A DNA stretch of 43,184 nt from Phaeoceros laevis (Eukaryota > Anthocerotophyta > Anthocerotopsida > Notothyladales), in the NCBI GenBank assembly GCA_049999765.1, contig JBNGIQ010009333.1, positions 108,479 through 151,662 of the forward strand. Direction: 5' to 3'. The translations under genes were made by a program, and so were the position numbers. Below the pieces are notes generated by a model that was given only the letters and a program-made list of their open reading frames with translations, ran no database searches and was not told the origin of the DNA. Shown here in pieces: positions 32,832 through 43,155 of the stretch (within the stretch, counting starts at the first letter, position 1; each line of letters opens with the position of its first letter).

Positions 32832-33503
32832 CTACACTTGGTCTTCAGGAACTATGCCAAGGCAGCGGCAGTGCTTCAAATGCATTTCTGCTGACAGTGC
32901 CTTGGTCAACACGTCTGCTGGGTTGTCTGCTGTGTTTATATACATTAGCTGGATCTCCTGGCGCTCCACCACATCACGAATGAAGTGATGGTGTACCTCA
33001 ATGTGTTTCGTTCTTGAATGGAACACAGGGTTATTCGCAAGGGCGATGGCGCCCTGATTGTCGTAGTGCAGGACCGTAGGAGATTCTTGCACTTGTCCAA
33101 TATCAGATAAGAACCTCCTGTCCCACACTGCCCAGTGTCCTGCACTAGACTCTGATGTTGTTAAACAAACAGTGAGGACATGGTGATGTGTGCAGGCTTT
33201 CTTAGCTGGACTCTCCTCCGGAAATGGAATAGCTGCACCATCTGACTGTGGAGAAGACTTCGAAGCTTGAACCAACAGCACCGAAGGTGCAGTCCGCTCC
33301 TTCTTGGCAACGCTATGTGCCTCAGGCAAGGGTACCCTACGTGGCTCATTGTTCTTTTTCTTACGACAATCTCTGTCCCAATGGTTTGGGAGTCCACACC
33401 AATTACAGTTTCCAGTCCTCTTCTTGGCTTGGACCAGCATCATTCCTAGTGAGCTTGTTGAAGGGCTTGGAAAATGGCTTCCTTGGTCCCTTCTGCTTAG
33501 CAC
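32832..33503 (-). pseudogene. Copia gag tail fused in frame to RNase H
   Basis: A single open frame runs from a CCHC zinc knuckle (CNWCGLPNHWDRDC, ~33366-33407) straight into the copia RNase H end (VLHYDNQGAIALANNP, HSRTKHIEVHHHFIRDVV, NPADVLTKAL). Protease, integrase and RT, which normally lie between, are deleted. The upstream part is out of frame with the body of gag. Confidence 0.88.
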
Positions 33504-34235
33504 CGTACAGTGCTTGATTTCTCACAGGTTGAGACTTTGCTGTACGCCTGCTGGTTTCCTCCTGCAGTAACGCCCCCACTAACTCATTGAAATCCAACGC
33601 AGGAATCTGGTCCTCATCTATTCCAGTGATTGTAGCCAACTGTTTTGCCATGCGGCAGACAGCATTCTGGCTAGTGACGAAGCTGGCGTAACTAGGAGGT
33701 AAGGATGCAAGAAACCAAACACACACATCTTGTTCATTCAATGAAGCACCCGCCTGTTCAAACTTTAGCTTGCTGTGCGGAAGCTTGAAACATATTGGTC
33801 TATGGCCTCACCCTCCTTCATCTTGAGGGCATGGAACTTCTCCATAGCAGCCATTCTCGACATCATATCCTTGGCCTGATATACCATGGACAAACACTTC
33901 CACATCTCAGCCGACGTGGTTGCATGGGAAACACTAAGAGCCATCTGCTCGGTAAGTCCACTTCTGATTATGCCTTGTGCCTTTTTGTCCATGGCGTCCC
34001 AGTCCTTGTGAGCCTGCTCGTCCACCCACGTAAGAGCTCTAACCCGTGCTTCATCCACTGCAGGACGTGGGATTTCTCCACTGGCATGCCCCCAGAGGCC
34101 TGCTTCCTTGAGAAACCCTCTAGTGCGCATGACCCACACATCATAGTTGACACCGCTGATCAATCTATCCTTCTTTTTGAAGTCGATTTTTATTGATGGC
34201 ATTGGAGCCGGAGGTCGTGGAGCCTCTTCTGCCAT
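33403..34235 (-). pseudogene. Copia Gag (UBN2-type)
   Basis: The N-terminal frame (34235-33765) contains NYDVWVMRTRGFLKEAGLW, SVSHATTSAEMWKCLSMVY and AMEKFHALKMKEGEAIDQY, typical Ty1/copia Gag. A frameshift near 33750 leads to NEQDVCVWFLASLPPSYASF and ALDFNELVGALLQEE, just before the zinc knuckle. The family forms the virus-like particle. Confidence 0.92.
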
Positions 34236-34325
34236 TTCTTCGGAAGGTATGTGCCAAGGTATAGAGAAAGTCCTCCTCCAACGCTTGGTCCCAGCCCTCT
34301 TCAGGGTCGACCTCGTAATTTTGCA

Positions 34326-35056
34326 TTAATAGAAGGAATTCGCTTGCATCTTGGCTTGGACATTGTCTCGCAGAAGCCTTCCAGGAGCAGAGCACATATC
34401 CGTAGATGCAGTCCCTACTTCAGGTATCGACAACTCTTTAGTTGGACTGGACTGCTTGGACACTTTATCAGTATGCTCTTGGAAACCGCTAGCAAGAACC
34501 TGAACAATTCTCAAGACATCAAGCAAGGACAGTCTATGGTTAAGAGTATCAATTTGGGTGTTCAAGTGGTCTATCTGCAGATTTAATTTATCCACCACAG
34601 TTAGGAGCTGCTATGCTTTCCTCGATTGCTGTGTGTGTGAATCTAAATGTATGCTAGTAAGAGACTGGACTTCTTCTCTCAGATTGCGCAAGTCCGCTCT
34701 CATAAATTGGCGTGCATTGCCACGAGCTGGTAACAAGACCTCCTCTTGAAATGTAGGAATGTTTTTGCAGGTAGTCCTTTGATGGCGACTCCTCCTACCT
34801 CGACGTTGAGAAGGCGCGCACTAGGTTTGTTGCTCTCTGAATGCCTGGAAGGGGGAAACTCGTGGTGATCAGAACTCTGGAGATTCATAGGACTGACGAT
34901 GTTGTCCTTGTCTACAGGTATGATGCCGGCCGCCGCACGCTTCTCGACCTTAAAAACGTTGTTGGGCAGATCCAAAACGGTGCGAATCCATTTCTCGTCA
35001 CGGCGAGGCAGGACGCCTCCAATCCGCAGGTACTCCCTCCATACTCGCTGCTGCAA
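34326..35056 (-). pseudogene. Extra coiled-coil ORF upstream of copia gag
   Basis: Between PBS and gag the minus strand encodes VWREYLRIGGVLPRRDEKW, then (with one frameshift) MRADLRNLREEVQSLTSI, and heptad-like VDKLNLQIDHLNTQIDTLNH. A TAG near 34612 replaces an expected CAG. Canonical copia gag starts soon after the LTR, so this is an additional or extended 5' ORF. Function unknown. Confidence 0.55.
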
Positions 35057-35352
35057 CTTGGATTGAGGTGCAGGACTGACGCTTCCGTCACCATCTTGCA
35101 GTACAGGTCAAGATCGCGAGCCACTCCTCCACGCCAGACGGACTCTCCTCATTGGAAAGGTACGCACCCGCCTGTCACTACAGTCATCTTGACATAGCAG
35201 GAATGCGTGCAAGTTTTCCAAACTGAAGGATCCCCTCTGCGTGGTACTATGCAAGGGTATAGGCCACGTCTGGGCGTATCAACGTCAATGAGACAGGTGA
35301 GGCACCCAATCCCAGTTGCCGCATCCATCCTGGTCCGGTAGCCATTAATCTC

Positions 35353-35365
35353 GCTCTAATACCAT
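35353..35365 (-). promoter_or_regulatory. Copia primer binding site
   Basis: TGGTATTAGAGCG on the minus strand directly abuts the 5' LTR. It differs by one base from TGGTATCAGAGC, the usual plant site complementary to initiator tRNA-Met. Confidence 0.88.
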
Positions 35366-35623
35366 GTTTAAACGAGCGTAGTTTGATCAGTCACAATGAT
35401 GAGTGCATGAACGCTACGCAAGTGTGCATATACCGACGCAAGTGTGTCGCGTGAGTTGTGTGTTGATTATGGTCGCTAGGACAACCTTCTAGTTCACAGG
35501 ACATATAACCGTCATAACCGTCTAATCACACTTAGACTATATAAAGTAAAGTGACCTACTATGAGTTGCGGCATGTATACTTATATGTACAGCAAACCGT
35601 GCCCTAACTCTATTCCGCCAATA
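35366..35623 (-). repeat. Copia 5' LTR
   Basis: The pair of 22743-23002. A TATA-like TTTATATAG on the coding strand lies at ~35537-35545. Target duplication ACAAC follows at 35624-35628. Confidence 0.92.
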
Positions 35624-35628
35624 ACAAC

Positions 35629-36279
35629 AAGGTCGTCGATGTAGCATTTCACAAAAGGCAGACCAGCTAACTCCAAGTCCATGACCTTTTGGAAGTGGGT
35701 TGAGCTGTTTTTCAGCCCAAAGAGCATGCCTTCCCACTCCCATAACCCGTCCTTTCCCCAGAACGCAGTCTTTTCCTTGTCAGATTCTTCTATCATAATT
35801 TGATTGAAACCCTGGCGCATGTCCAATGTCGTAAAATATTTTGCACTTCCTGTAGCATCAAAAATTTCATCTGGTGTTGGCATTGGGTACTTATCTTGTC
35901 GTGTCACTGCATTCAGTGGTCGATAGTCACCGCACATGCACTTTTTGGTCCATTCACCTTTTTCATCCTTCTTAAGAGGCAGTACGGTGGCTGCTGCATA
36001 CTGAGAAGATGATTTCCGTATCAAGCCTACTTCTTCCAGCTCTCGGCATCTTGCATCAACAATTTCCCACTCCATCTGGCTGAGCCTATGCCTTCTCCAA
36101 AATATAGGATCCTTGCTGGTCACAGGAATGCTGAATTTGTGCTTTGCATATCTTCCAAGCTCCTTCAAGCTGAAGGAAAAGACATGTTTGTATCCATCTA
36201 ACAGTGCATTCATTTGCTCTCTCTCTTGCTTGCTTAGGCAGTCATTGATGGCCCATGCATACTCTCCTGGGCAACATCC
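35629..36279 (-). pseudogene. Gypsy reverse transcriptase (N-terminal part)
   Basis: RNA-dependent DNA polymerase. Visible motifs are HKFSIPVTSKDPIFWRRHRL, ATVLPLKKDEKGEW, CGDYRPLNAVT, FTTLDMRQGFNQI, GMLFGLKNSSTHFQKVMD and the catalytic YIDD at the copia junction. The upstream linker is interrupted by TAG at 36280-36282 (CAG expected). The rest of RT lies at 22.5-22.74 kb. Confidence 0.93.
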
Positions 36280-37718
36280 CTATGACCTGGGCATGTGTTC
36301 CTTCTTGCCCTCCTGCATTCTTGAGGGATCATCCCCTGCTGCATTGCCTTGCTCTGCTCCTGATGCATGCATGGCCTGCTCAGTGCTTGTCAGGTCAGGT
36401 AGTGCTGATTCCTCTCGCACTCTCAACACCTCACATGTCCCAGCTTTGTCTTGCTGCTCCACTTGGTATGCTAAGCTTGTTGTTATCAGCCACCTCATGC
36501 TATTAAGATCAAAGGCACGACCTAGCAGGCGACATCTTGTGCCTTCGCTTACACCTGCCACAGCTGTGCTCCCGGGATCAAATCCCATGGCCATTTCACG
36601 CTCCACAGCGAATGGCTCAACAAGCTCCCTGCCCTCCTCGTCAAGTACCATACCAGGCCCCCCTCTTCTAAATGCGTAAGACCCGGGAGAACTCACAAAG
36701 GTAGGCCATGCTTGCCGTGGCTTTCCTATCACATTCACAGGAAAGAAAGGCAGCTTGTCTTCCTTTAATACTGCTTGCGCCCTTCTTCCTGGTAGTAACA
36801 AACTCTCAACAGTGACTACTGGCCTCTAGATGAGGCTTCTGACCCTTTGTAGATGGTCGACAGGAGCCACATTCGTCCAAAAACTCCTCAATCTATGCGC
36901 TGTGGAACCAAATTGCACAGCATCAGCCACCATCTCTTCGCCTAACCAGCTTTTTACTTCTTGATAATCCTTTCGTAGCTTGTCTCTCCTATCAAAGCAT
37001 GCTGGCACGTTCTCCAACACGTACCAGCAGGGCCTTCGTTGCCGTTGCACTATTCTGAGTATGCGCATGATTTCATGAAAAATGGTGCTTCTCTCATCAG
37101 AAAACCTTGCTCCTCTTCCTGCAGGAGTCATGGCCTAGCACTCCCAACCTGCCACTACCACGTTGATATCTTGCCCCAACGCACGCAGATGTTCCACTCC
37201 TAACATCCTGATGTCAGAAGGAAATGCAGTATGGAATCCCTTGATCGCTAACTGAGGTAAGAGCCAAGGATACTTCATGCTCATCTCTTCTACCCTTGCC
37301 CACGCAGTAATTTTTGCGTTCCAATTCACATCGCAGTAAATGTAGCGCTTGACTTTTACCCCGCTTTGTAGCACTCCTCCAAACCTGTGCTTAGACCCGC
37401 ACATAACTCTAACAACACAATGCCATCCTCCTTTGGTTGCCAGCAAATCGTGTTGGTATCAAGCACATCACCATCTTCTCTTAGCTTTACAGCTGCTGGT
37501 GTCATGCAGTCTTCTGGTGAGTAGTTGGTCACCACGTTCAGCTGGGCTTGACATATTTCCTCTCTTGCAATGGCCTTCATTAGACCCTCAATAGACTCTA
37601 ATTGTAGTCCTTGACTGACCTTAGCTTTGCTTGCTTCCTCGTCAAACTCTCCTGCCTCAAGGCCATCCATCCATAACTCTGCAGCTGTGTTGAGGCACCA
37701 CATCAATTTGTCCTCAAC
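36280..37718 (-). pseudogene. C5-cytosine DNA methyltransferase domain in gypsy Pol
   Basis: All major motifs are in order: I ELCAGLSTGLEECYKAG (37359-37409), II YIYCDVN, IV AGWEC followed by a TAG and AMTPAGRG (37138-37152), VI LENVP (ENV 37006-37014), VIII AHRLRSFWTN (36871-36900), IX VEREMAMGF (~36580-36603), X LLGRAFDLNSMRWL (36487-36528). The family transfers methyl from SAM to cytosine C5 using the motif IV Cys. Here the usual Pro before Cys is Glu. Stops at 37719, 37135, 36826 and 36280 and a 1-nt frameshift near 37358 make this copy inactive. It lies between protease and RT. Confidence 0.9.
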
Positions 37719-38049
37719 CTACACTGACCCAGCACATGCGAAAAGAGAGTCCCCTCTAGTTCCTTTGCGCATCTGCAGCAGAATAGTGGCAATGCTCTCA
37801 TAATTTCCCTCTCTCCATTTAGGCCTGAAGAAAGCAATTTCACCATATGGATCGACGCCCATGGCTGGCCAATATGTGGCATCAAAACCCATGATTACAT
37901 CGAAGTTATCTGCATCTGTTACCAAACAACGCACAAGCACATAACACTCATCCTTCGTGCCCTTCTTGAATGTCAACTTGAGCTCACTTCTAGTGACTCC
38001 CAACACTTTTTCCTTAGTGCCAGCTGCTGTTGATAGCCTGATGGGGCTA
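37719..38049 (-). pseudogene. Gypsy aspartic protease, C-terminal part
   Basis: LSTAAGTKEKVLGVTRSELK, VLVRCLVTDADNFDVIMG and MGVDPYGEIAFFRPKW resemble retropepsin C-terminal halves of green-lineage gypsy Pols. The catalytic D(T/S)G would lie upstream and has been separated by the CACTA 2 insertion at 38056. Confidence 0.65.
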
Positions 38050-38199
38050 CCTTCACACTACTAAAAAAAAGGCAAAACTACCATGGCTGGCAATCACGGA
38101 TGTTTGCCACGGTCCGCATCCGTGTCAAAAAATAGGCATGACACGCTTTGTTGACATGGTTTTAGGGGGTGGCGTGTGTGACCGAATCAAAAATACTGG

Positions 38200-38590
38200 T
38201 GACCTGCTGTGTGCCGGGCTGGGCTGGGCGACCCCAGGTCCCATTGCAGGGCCGGCCCATCATTCCCGGCCCATTGCCGGGCCCAGCCCGGCAATAGTAG
38301 GTCCCATTGCAGGCCGGCCCATTACTTTTAACGGAATATCCACAGCACTCGGGAATCATCTTGTGGCACGTGGGACCCAGCCCGGCAACCCCAGGTCCCA
38401 TTGCAGGGCCGGCCCATTATTGCCGGCTGTGTGCCGGGCTGGGCCGGGCAATACCAGGTCCCATTGCAGGGCTGGCCCATTACTTTCAACAGAATATCCT
38501 TTTGCACACGGGAATCGTCCCGTGGCACGTGTGAGCAGGTGGCCCGATCTGGCCTACCAGCTCCCATTGCCCGCCCGGCCCGTTAAATAG
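38200..38590 (+). repeat. CACTA 2 subterminal tandem repeats
   Basis: GGTCCCATTGCAGGGCCGGCCC and variants recur at ~38238, 38301, 38395 and 38457, with GCCGGGCTGGGC(C/T)GGGC between. CACTA 1 has a single related block at ~3540-3600. Confidence 0.8.
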
Positions 38591-38690
38591 GCCAGAATAT
38601 TCTGGCATCTTCTGCGCGACATTGCCACCGATCTGCCACGGTGCATGCTTTAGCGCCTGACAGCCCGGCCAACAAAATCTTGCCCAATTA

Positions 38691-39080
38691 GGCTAGGTTT
38701 GCATGAGACCCAAAATACGCTCATACCCAGAACTTGGCCTGCCTAGTCACGCTAAAGACAAGTAACATTTTTGTCGAATAGCACAAAGCCCCGCTCTGGA
38801 CCAGAGAAAAACTCTGAGTCTTTTTTTAGGTACACCCAGACTTCTCCGGGTCCCGGATCCGGTGACATGTCAGTGGCTGAGCTCAGCCCCCCATCCCAGT
38901 ACTGACTCGGGGCCGGGTGCTTCATTTTTTTGCTCGGTCCCTGGCGCATCCGGTAAGCCAAAACCGACACGGACAGTCATTTTCCCTTGCCCGGGTGCGC
39001 TTCCGGGTCGCATGTAAATTACCCACCGTCCCGGAAGTGCACGACGCACTTCCGGGTCTGGGTCTCATGCAAACCCAGCC
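38691..39080. mobile_element. Harbinger/Tourist-like MITE (390 bp)
   Basis: Terminal inverted repeats GGCTAGGTTTGCATGAGACCC (left) and, reversed, GGCTGGGTTTGCATGAGACCC (right) are flanked by TTA at 38688-38690 and 39081-39083. A TTA duplication is typical of PIF/Harbinger. A 24-bp direct repeat (CGGCCA(A/C)CAAAATC(T/C)T..CCCAATT) lies outside both ends. Confidence 0.8.
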
Positions 39081-39149
39081 TTAGCGGCCACCAAAATCCT
39101 ACCCAATTGCTGGAAGTCGCAGCAGGTACACAGCTGTGGATGCCAGCTT

Positions 39150-39837
<688 letters not shown>

Positions 39838-40588
39838 TCCTGATATGGAATGCTCTGATAGCCGGGTATGCAAAATGTGGTGAGCTGGAGGATGCTCGCC
39901 AGATTTTTGACAGCATGGACACAAAAAATGAGGGGACATGGACAGTGCTGATCACTGGGTATAATGCACAGCAAGGACTTAGGCCAAGATGCGTGTTCTG
40001 TATGGACAAATGGAGGAGGCGGGCCTCATTTTGGCTGACCATGTTGTTTTTGCTTGCCTTCTGAAGGCGTGTGCAAGCACTTGTGCCATACAGAAGGGCA
40101 GGGAGGAGCACTCACAGATTGTCAAAAGAGGACTACTGGATGATGTAGTGGTGGGCACCTGCCTTGTGGACATGTATGCAAAATGTGGTGAGCTGGAAGA
40201 TGCACGCCAGATTTTTGACAGCATGAACACAAAGGATGTGGTAACATGGACAGCCCTGATTGCTGGGTATGGTGCTTGTGATGAAGGTCGCAAGGCACTA
40301 GCTTGTTTTCAAGAGATGTTAGTTGCCGGTGTTCATCCTGATGATGTTACTTTTACTTGCCTTCTAGTAGCATGCAGTCATGAGGGACTGGTGTACGATG
40401 GTCGCAAACACTTGGATTCCATGGCTGGAGGTGACATCTTCGTTGGCACTTGTTTCCTATGCATGTCTGCAAAATGTGGCAGGTTAGAAGATGCACGCAA
40501 AGTCTTTGACAGTCTGTCCACTAGGGATGCGGTAACATGGACAAAGAAGACATGCTCGGGCCAGAAACAACTATCGTCACTGCTGTGA
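39838..40588 (+). pseudogene. PPR relic joined to the GH2 fragment
   Basis: [22 protein letters not shown] follows VAADSHNLL of the GH2-derived part in frame. Later parts ([76 protein letters not shown]) match the relic at 8763-9680. A frameshift lies near 39985. It ends with unrelated sequence after DAVTWT. No E or DYW domain. Confidence 0.88.
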
Positions 40589-41681
40589 CAGCCTCACGGG
40601 AGGATTGAGCATGGCGGTTCTGCCTGCTCTGTAACAAGGACACTGCTGCAGATCTCAGTCGTGAGACAGCTGAACTTAACGGGCTGAGGTTCCATACTCA
40701 AATTACATCATTCAGCGCTGCCTGACACTCCGGTAGCTGAGAGATATGCCGGTACGATGCGAGCACTATCCTGGAACAGGAGCATTTGCTGGCGGTTTGA
40801 CCGCCTTGGAGGGTTCCGCAGCGCCCGCGCCCCAAGTACAAAGGATTGACGAGGTAGGTGTCATCCCTGCTAGCTGCCGTTTGTCTGCTTTTTCTTTTTG
40901 CTGACGTTGAGCTTTCAGGCATCTCGTTTGGAATAGGGTCCGAACGGTTCAATCTTGAAGATAGCACAACAGGACAGACACAGCCTACGCTCTGAACTCG
41001 GCAAAATTTGGATGCAGAGGTCTCCAGAAACTCTCGGAAGAGGATCCTAGACTTCAGTTCGCTGTGACATCGGCCTGAGTTTGACATTGCATTTCTTTTG
41101 TGCCAGAAATTCCTCATCTGAGCAATTCAAGACCTCTTGCTTCCGTTATGCATGCTTTTTCAGTTGCAAGGGTGCATAGGACACTTTTCCACAAGTCAAA
41201 CCCGTGCAAGGCATGCATGTGAACATCCTGAGTGCAAGAAGAGCAATCCTGTCTCGTCTGTACACAGGTGGTATCTTATTAGGTGTCTGAAGTCATCACC
41301 AAGGCTCTCCAAAACCCCACAGGACATCAGTGATGATAATGGGCTATCTGAATTTTATGGTCCATAAATTACATGAAACACCAAAACATCATCAAGGTGT
41401 CATGGGGACAAGCATACTTACTGTATACTCCCTCTTATCGTCGATCCTAACAACAGCACCAGTGGTGGGTGCTCCCCACACTTGTTGCACCGCTGCACGA
41501 CTACCTACTTTAGGGCTCAAAGAGACTGTGAAGTTGAGCTTCTGACCGAGAGCTGTGAATGTCAGCTCGCTGGGCTGAATACTGTTCTAGGTCGCCGAAG
41601 AAAAAGGGACTGTAACTCAGCTCATCAGTCTGCCGCTGCTACAAACTGTGCTGATAGGGTCACACATAGCTCTTAAAACTG
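40589..41681. other. CACTA 2 interior without recognised genes
   Basis: Several exon-like short open pieces occur: ~40735-40850 before a GT donor; ~41140-41265 with HACEHPECKKS; 41482-41676 with a Cys-rich frame CTTTYFRAQRDCEVELL. They are probably further captured fragments, but I cannot name them. Confidence 0.35.
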
Positions 41682-42840
41682 AAAGATGCGCGCCAGGTTT
41701 TTGACAGCATGGCCAGAAAGGATGTGGTGATATGGACAGCGTGATCGCTGGGTATGCACAGCAAGGACTCAGCCAAGAGGCGCTTGTTGTGTATGGACAA
41801 ATGGAGGAGGCGGACCTCATTTTGGCTGACCATGTTATTTTTGCTTGCCTTCTGAAGGCGTGTGCAAGCACTGGTGCCATACAGAAGGGCAGGGAGCTGC
41901 ACTCAAAAATTGTCCAAAGAGGTCTGCTGGATGATGTAGTGCTGGGCAACTGCCTCGTGGACATGTATGCAAAATGTAGTGAGCTGGAAAATGTACGCCA
42001 GGTTTTTGACAGCATGACCACAAAGGATTTGGTGACATGGAATGCTCTGATAGCTGGGTATGCAAATTGTGGTGAGCTGGAAGATGCTCGCCTTCTGAAG
42101 GCGTGTGCAAGCACTTGTGCCATACAGAAGGGCAGGGAGCTTCACTCACAGATTGTCAAAAGAGGACTACTGGATGATGTAGTGGTGGACACCTGCCTTC
42201 TGGACATGTATGCAAAATGTAGTGAGCTGGAAGATGCACGCCAGATTTTTGACAGCATGAACACAAAGGATGTGGCAACATGGACAGCCCTGATTGCTGG
42301 GTATGGTGCTTGTGATGGTCGCAAGGCACTAGCTTGTTTTCAGGAGATGTTAGTTGCCGGTGTTCATCCTAATGATGTTACTTTTACTTGCCTTCTACTA
42401 GCATGCAGTCATGAGGGACTGGCCCACGAGGGTCGCAAACACTTGGATTCCATGGCTGGAGGTGACATATTCGTTGGCACTTGTTTCCTATGTATGCCTG
42501 CAAAATGTGGCAAGTTAGAAGATGCACGCAAAGTCTTTGACAGTCTGTCCACTAGGGATGCGGTAACATGGACTACATACAAGGGTATGCTGAGCACGGG
42601 CTTGGTTCACAGGTGCTGTCATTGTATGCAAAAATGGAGCAGGAGGGCGTGATTTTAGCAGACAGTGTTACACTTGCTTGCTCATGAAGGTTTGTAGAAT
42701 TGCAGGTGCTCTACAACAAGCAGGCAGCTGCATTCAGAGATCATGGGGACTGGATACATGGTATGCTGAACAAGGGCTTGGTCCGCAGGCGCTGTCATTA
42801 TATGCAAGGATGGAGCAGAAGGCCTGATTTTAGCAAACGT
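41682..42840 (+). pseudogene. PPR relic 3
   Basis: Open from 41732 to 42652: GYAQQGLSQEALVVYGQM, ACASTGAIQKGRELHSKIV, DMYAKCSELENVRQVF and so on. An internal deletion joins NCGELEDAR to [12 protein letters not shown]. Degenerate PPR sequence continues out of frame to ~42840 (GLGPQALSLYARMEQ-like) before MATE sequence begins. No E/DYW. Confidence 0.86.
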
Positions 42841-43155
42841 GTTACGTTTGCTTCTCATCCTATTTGCGTATGTCAACGTACTCTATGCTGGCTTGCAGGG
42901 GCTATGGATAGGATTGCTTGGTGGGATTGCCACGCAGTTGTCTGGCTTGTTGCTCATCACTCTGGTCACCAACTGGAATCAGAAGGTAAAGATGACCTCA
43001 GTTACTGCAACTTTCCATTTTGTGGTCTGATTTACCAATCAATTATTTTGGGTGTGTGCAGCATAAACAGTGTTTACATATCCTACATGGTTCCCATGGG
43101 GCTAAGCACTGTAGCAAGGTTAGACATTCAGCTGAACCTGATACGGATATGCTAA
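42841..43155 (+). pseudogene. MATE (DTX) transporter fragment, exon order inverted
   Basis: Exon-like 42842-42985 (GLQGLWIGLLGGIATQLSG, TLVTNWNQK before GTAAAG) matches the last transmembrane helix and tail of plant MATE efflux carriers. The next exon-like piece 43062-43118 (after GTGTGCAG: YISYMVPMGLSTVAR, before GTTAG) resembles the mid-protein 'VYMIPFGLSAAAS' helix, which should precede it. A scrambled capture is likely. Confidence 0.7.

Larger units (their letters stand above)
22743..35623 (-). mobile_element. Ty1/copia element, internally deleted, inserted in gypsy RT
   Basis: LTRs are at 22743-23002 (260 bp) and 35366-35623 (258 bp), same orientation, with about ten substitutions, nearly all transitions. 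Target duplication ACAAT (22738-22742) / ACAAC (35624-35628). PBS and PPT sit at the right places for minus-strand coding. Coding remains are a coiled-coil ORF, gag with zinc knuckle, and RNase H; protease, integrase and RT are missing. The 9.8 kb between RNase H and the 3' LTR holds TE-X copy B and another gene, probably later insertions. Confidence 0.92.
20254..38055 (-). mobile_element. Ty3/gypsy retrotransposon with cytosine methyltransferase and PHD finger
   Basis: Minus-strand Pol order is protease - C5-MTase - RT - RNase H - integrase - PHD. A copia element (22743-35623) splits RT right after YIDDLVV; removing it and one 5-bp target copy joins DDLVV to FSNSFEEHL. A CACTA element cuts the protease at 38056, so gag and the 5' LTR lie outside the window. 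At least ten premature stops and some frameshifts show the copy is dead. The domain set resembles gypsy elements of the charophyte Klebsormidium that carry methyltransferases. Confidence 0.9.

Noticed and set aside
36280-37718. Methyltransferase as part of a bacterial restriction-modification contaminant
   Set aside because: It is flanked in one minus-strand Pol frame by retropepsin-like and RT sequence, with eukaryotic transposons nested inside.
20564-37721. Stops in Pol as sites rescued by U-to-C RNA editing
   Set aside because: U-to-C editing is organellar in known plants and this is nuclear DNA with other damage (frameshifts); methylation-linked C-to-T decay is simpler.
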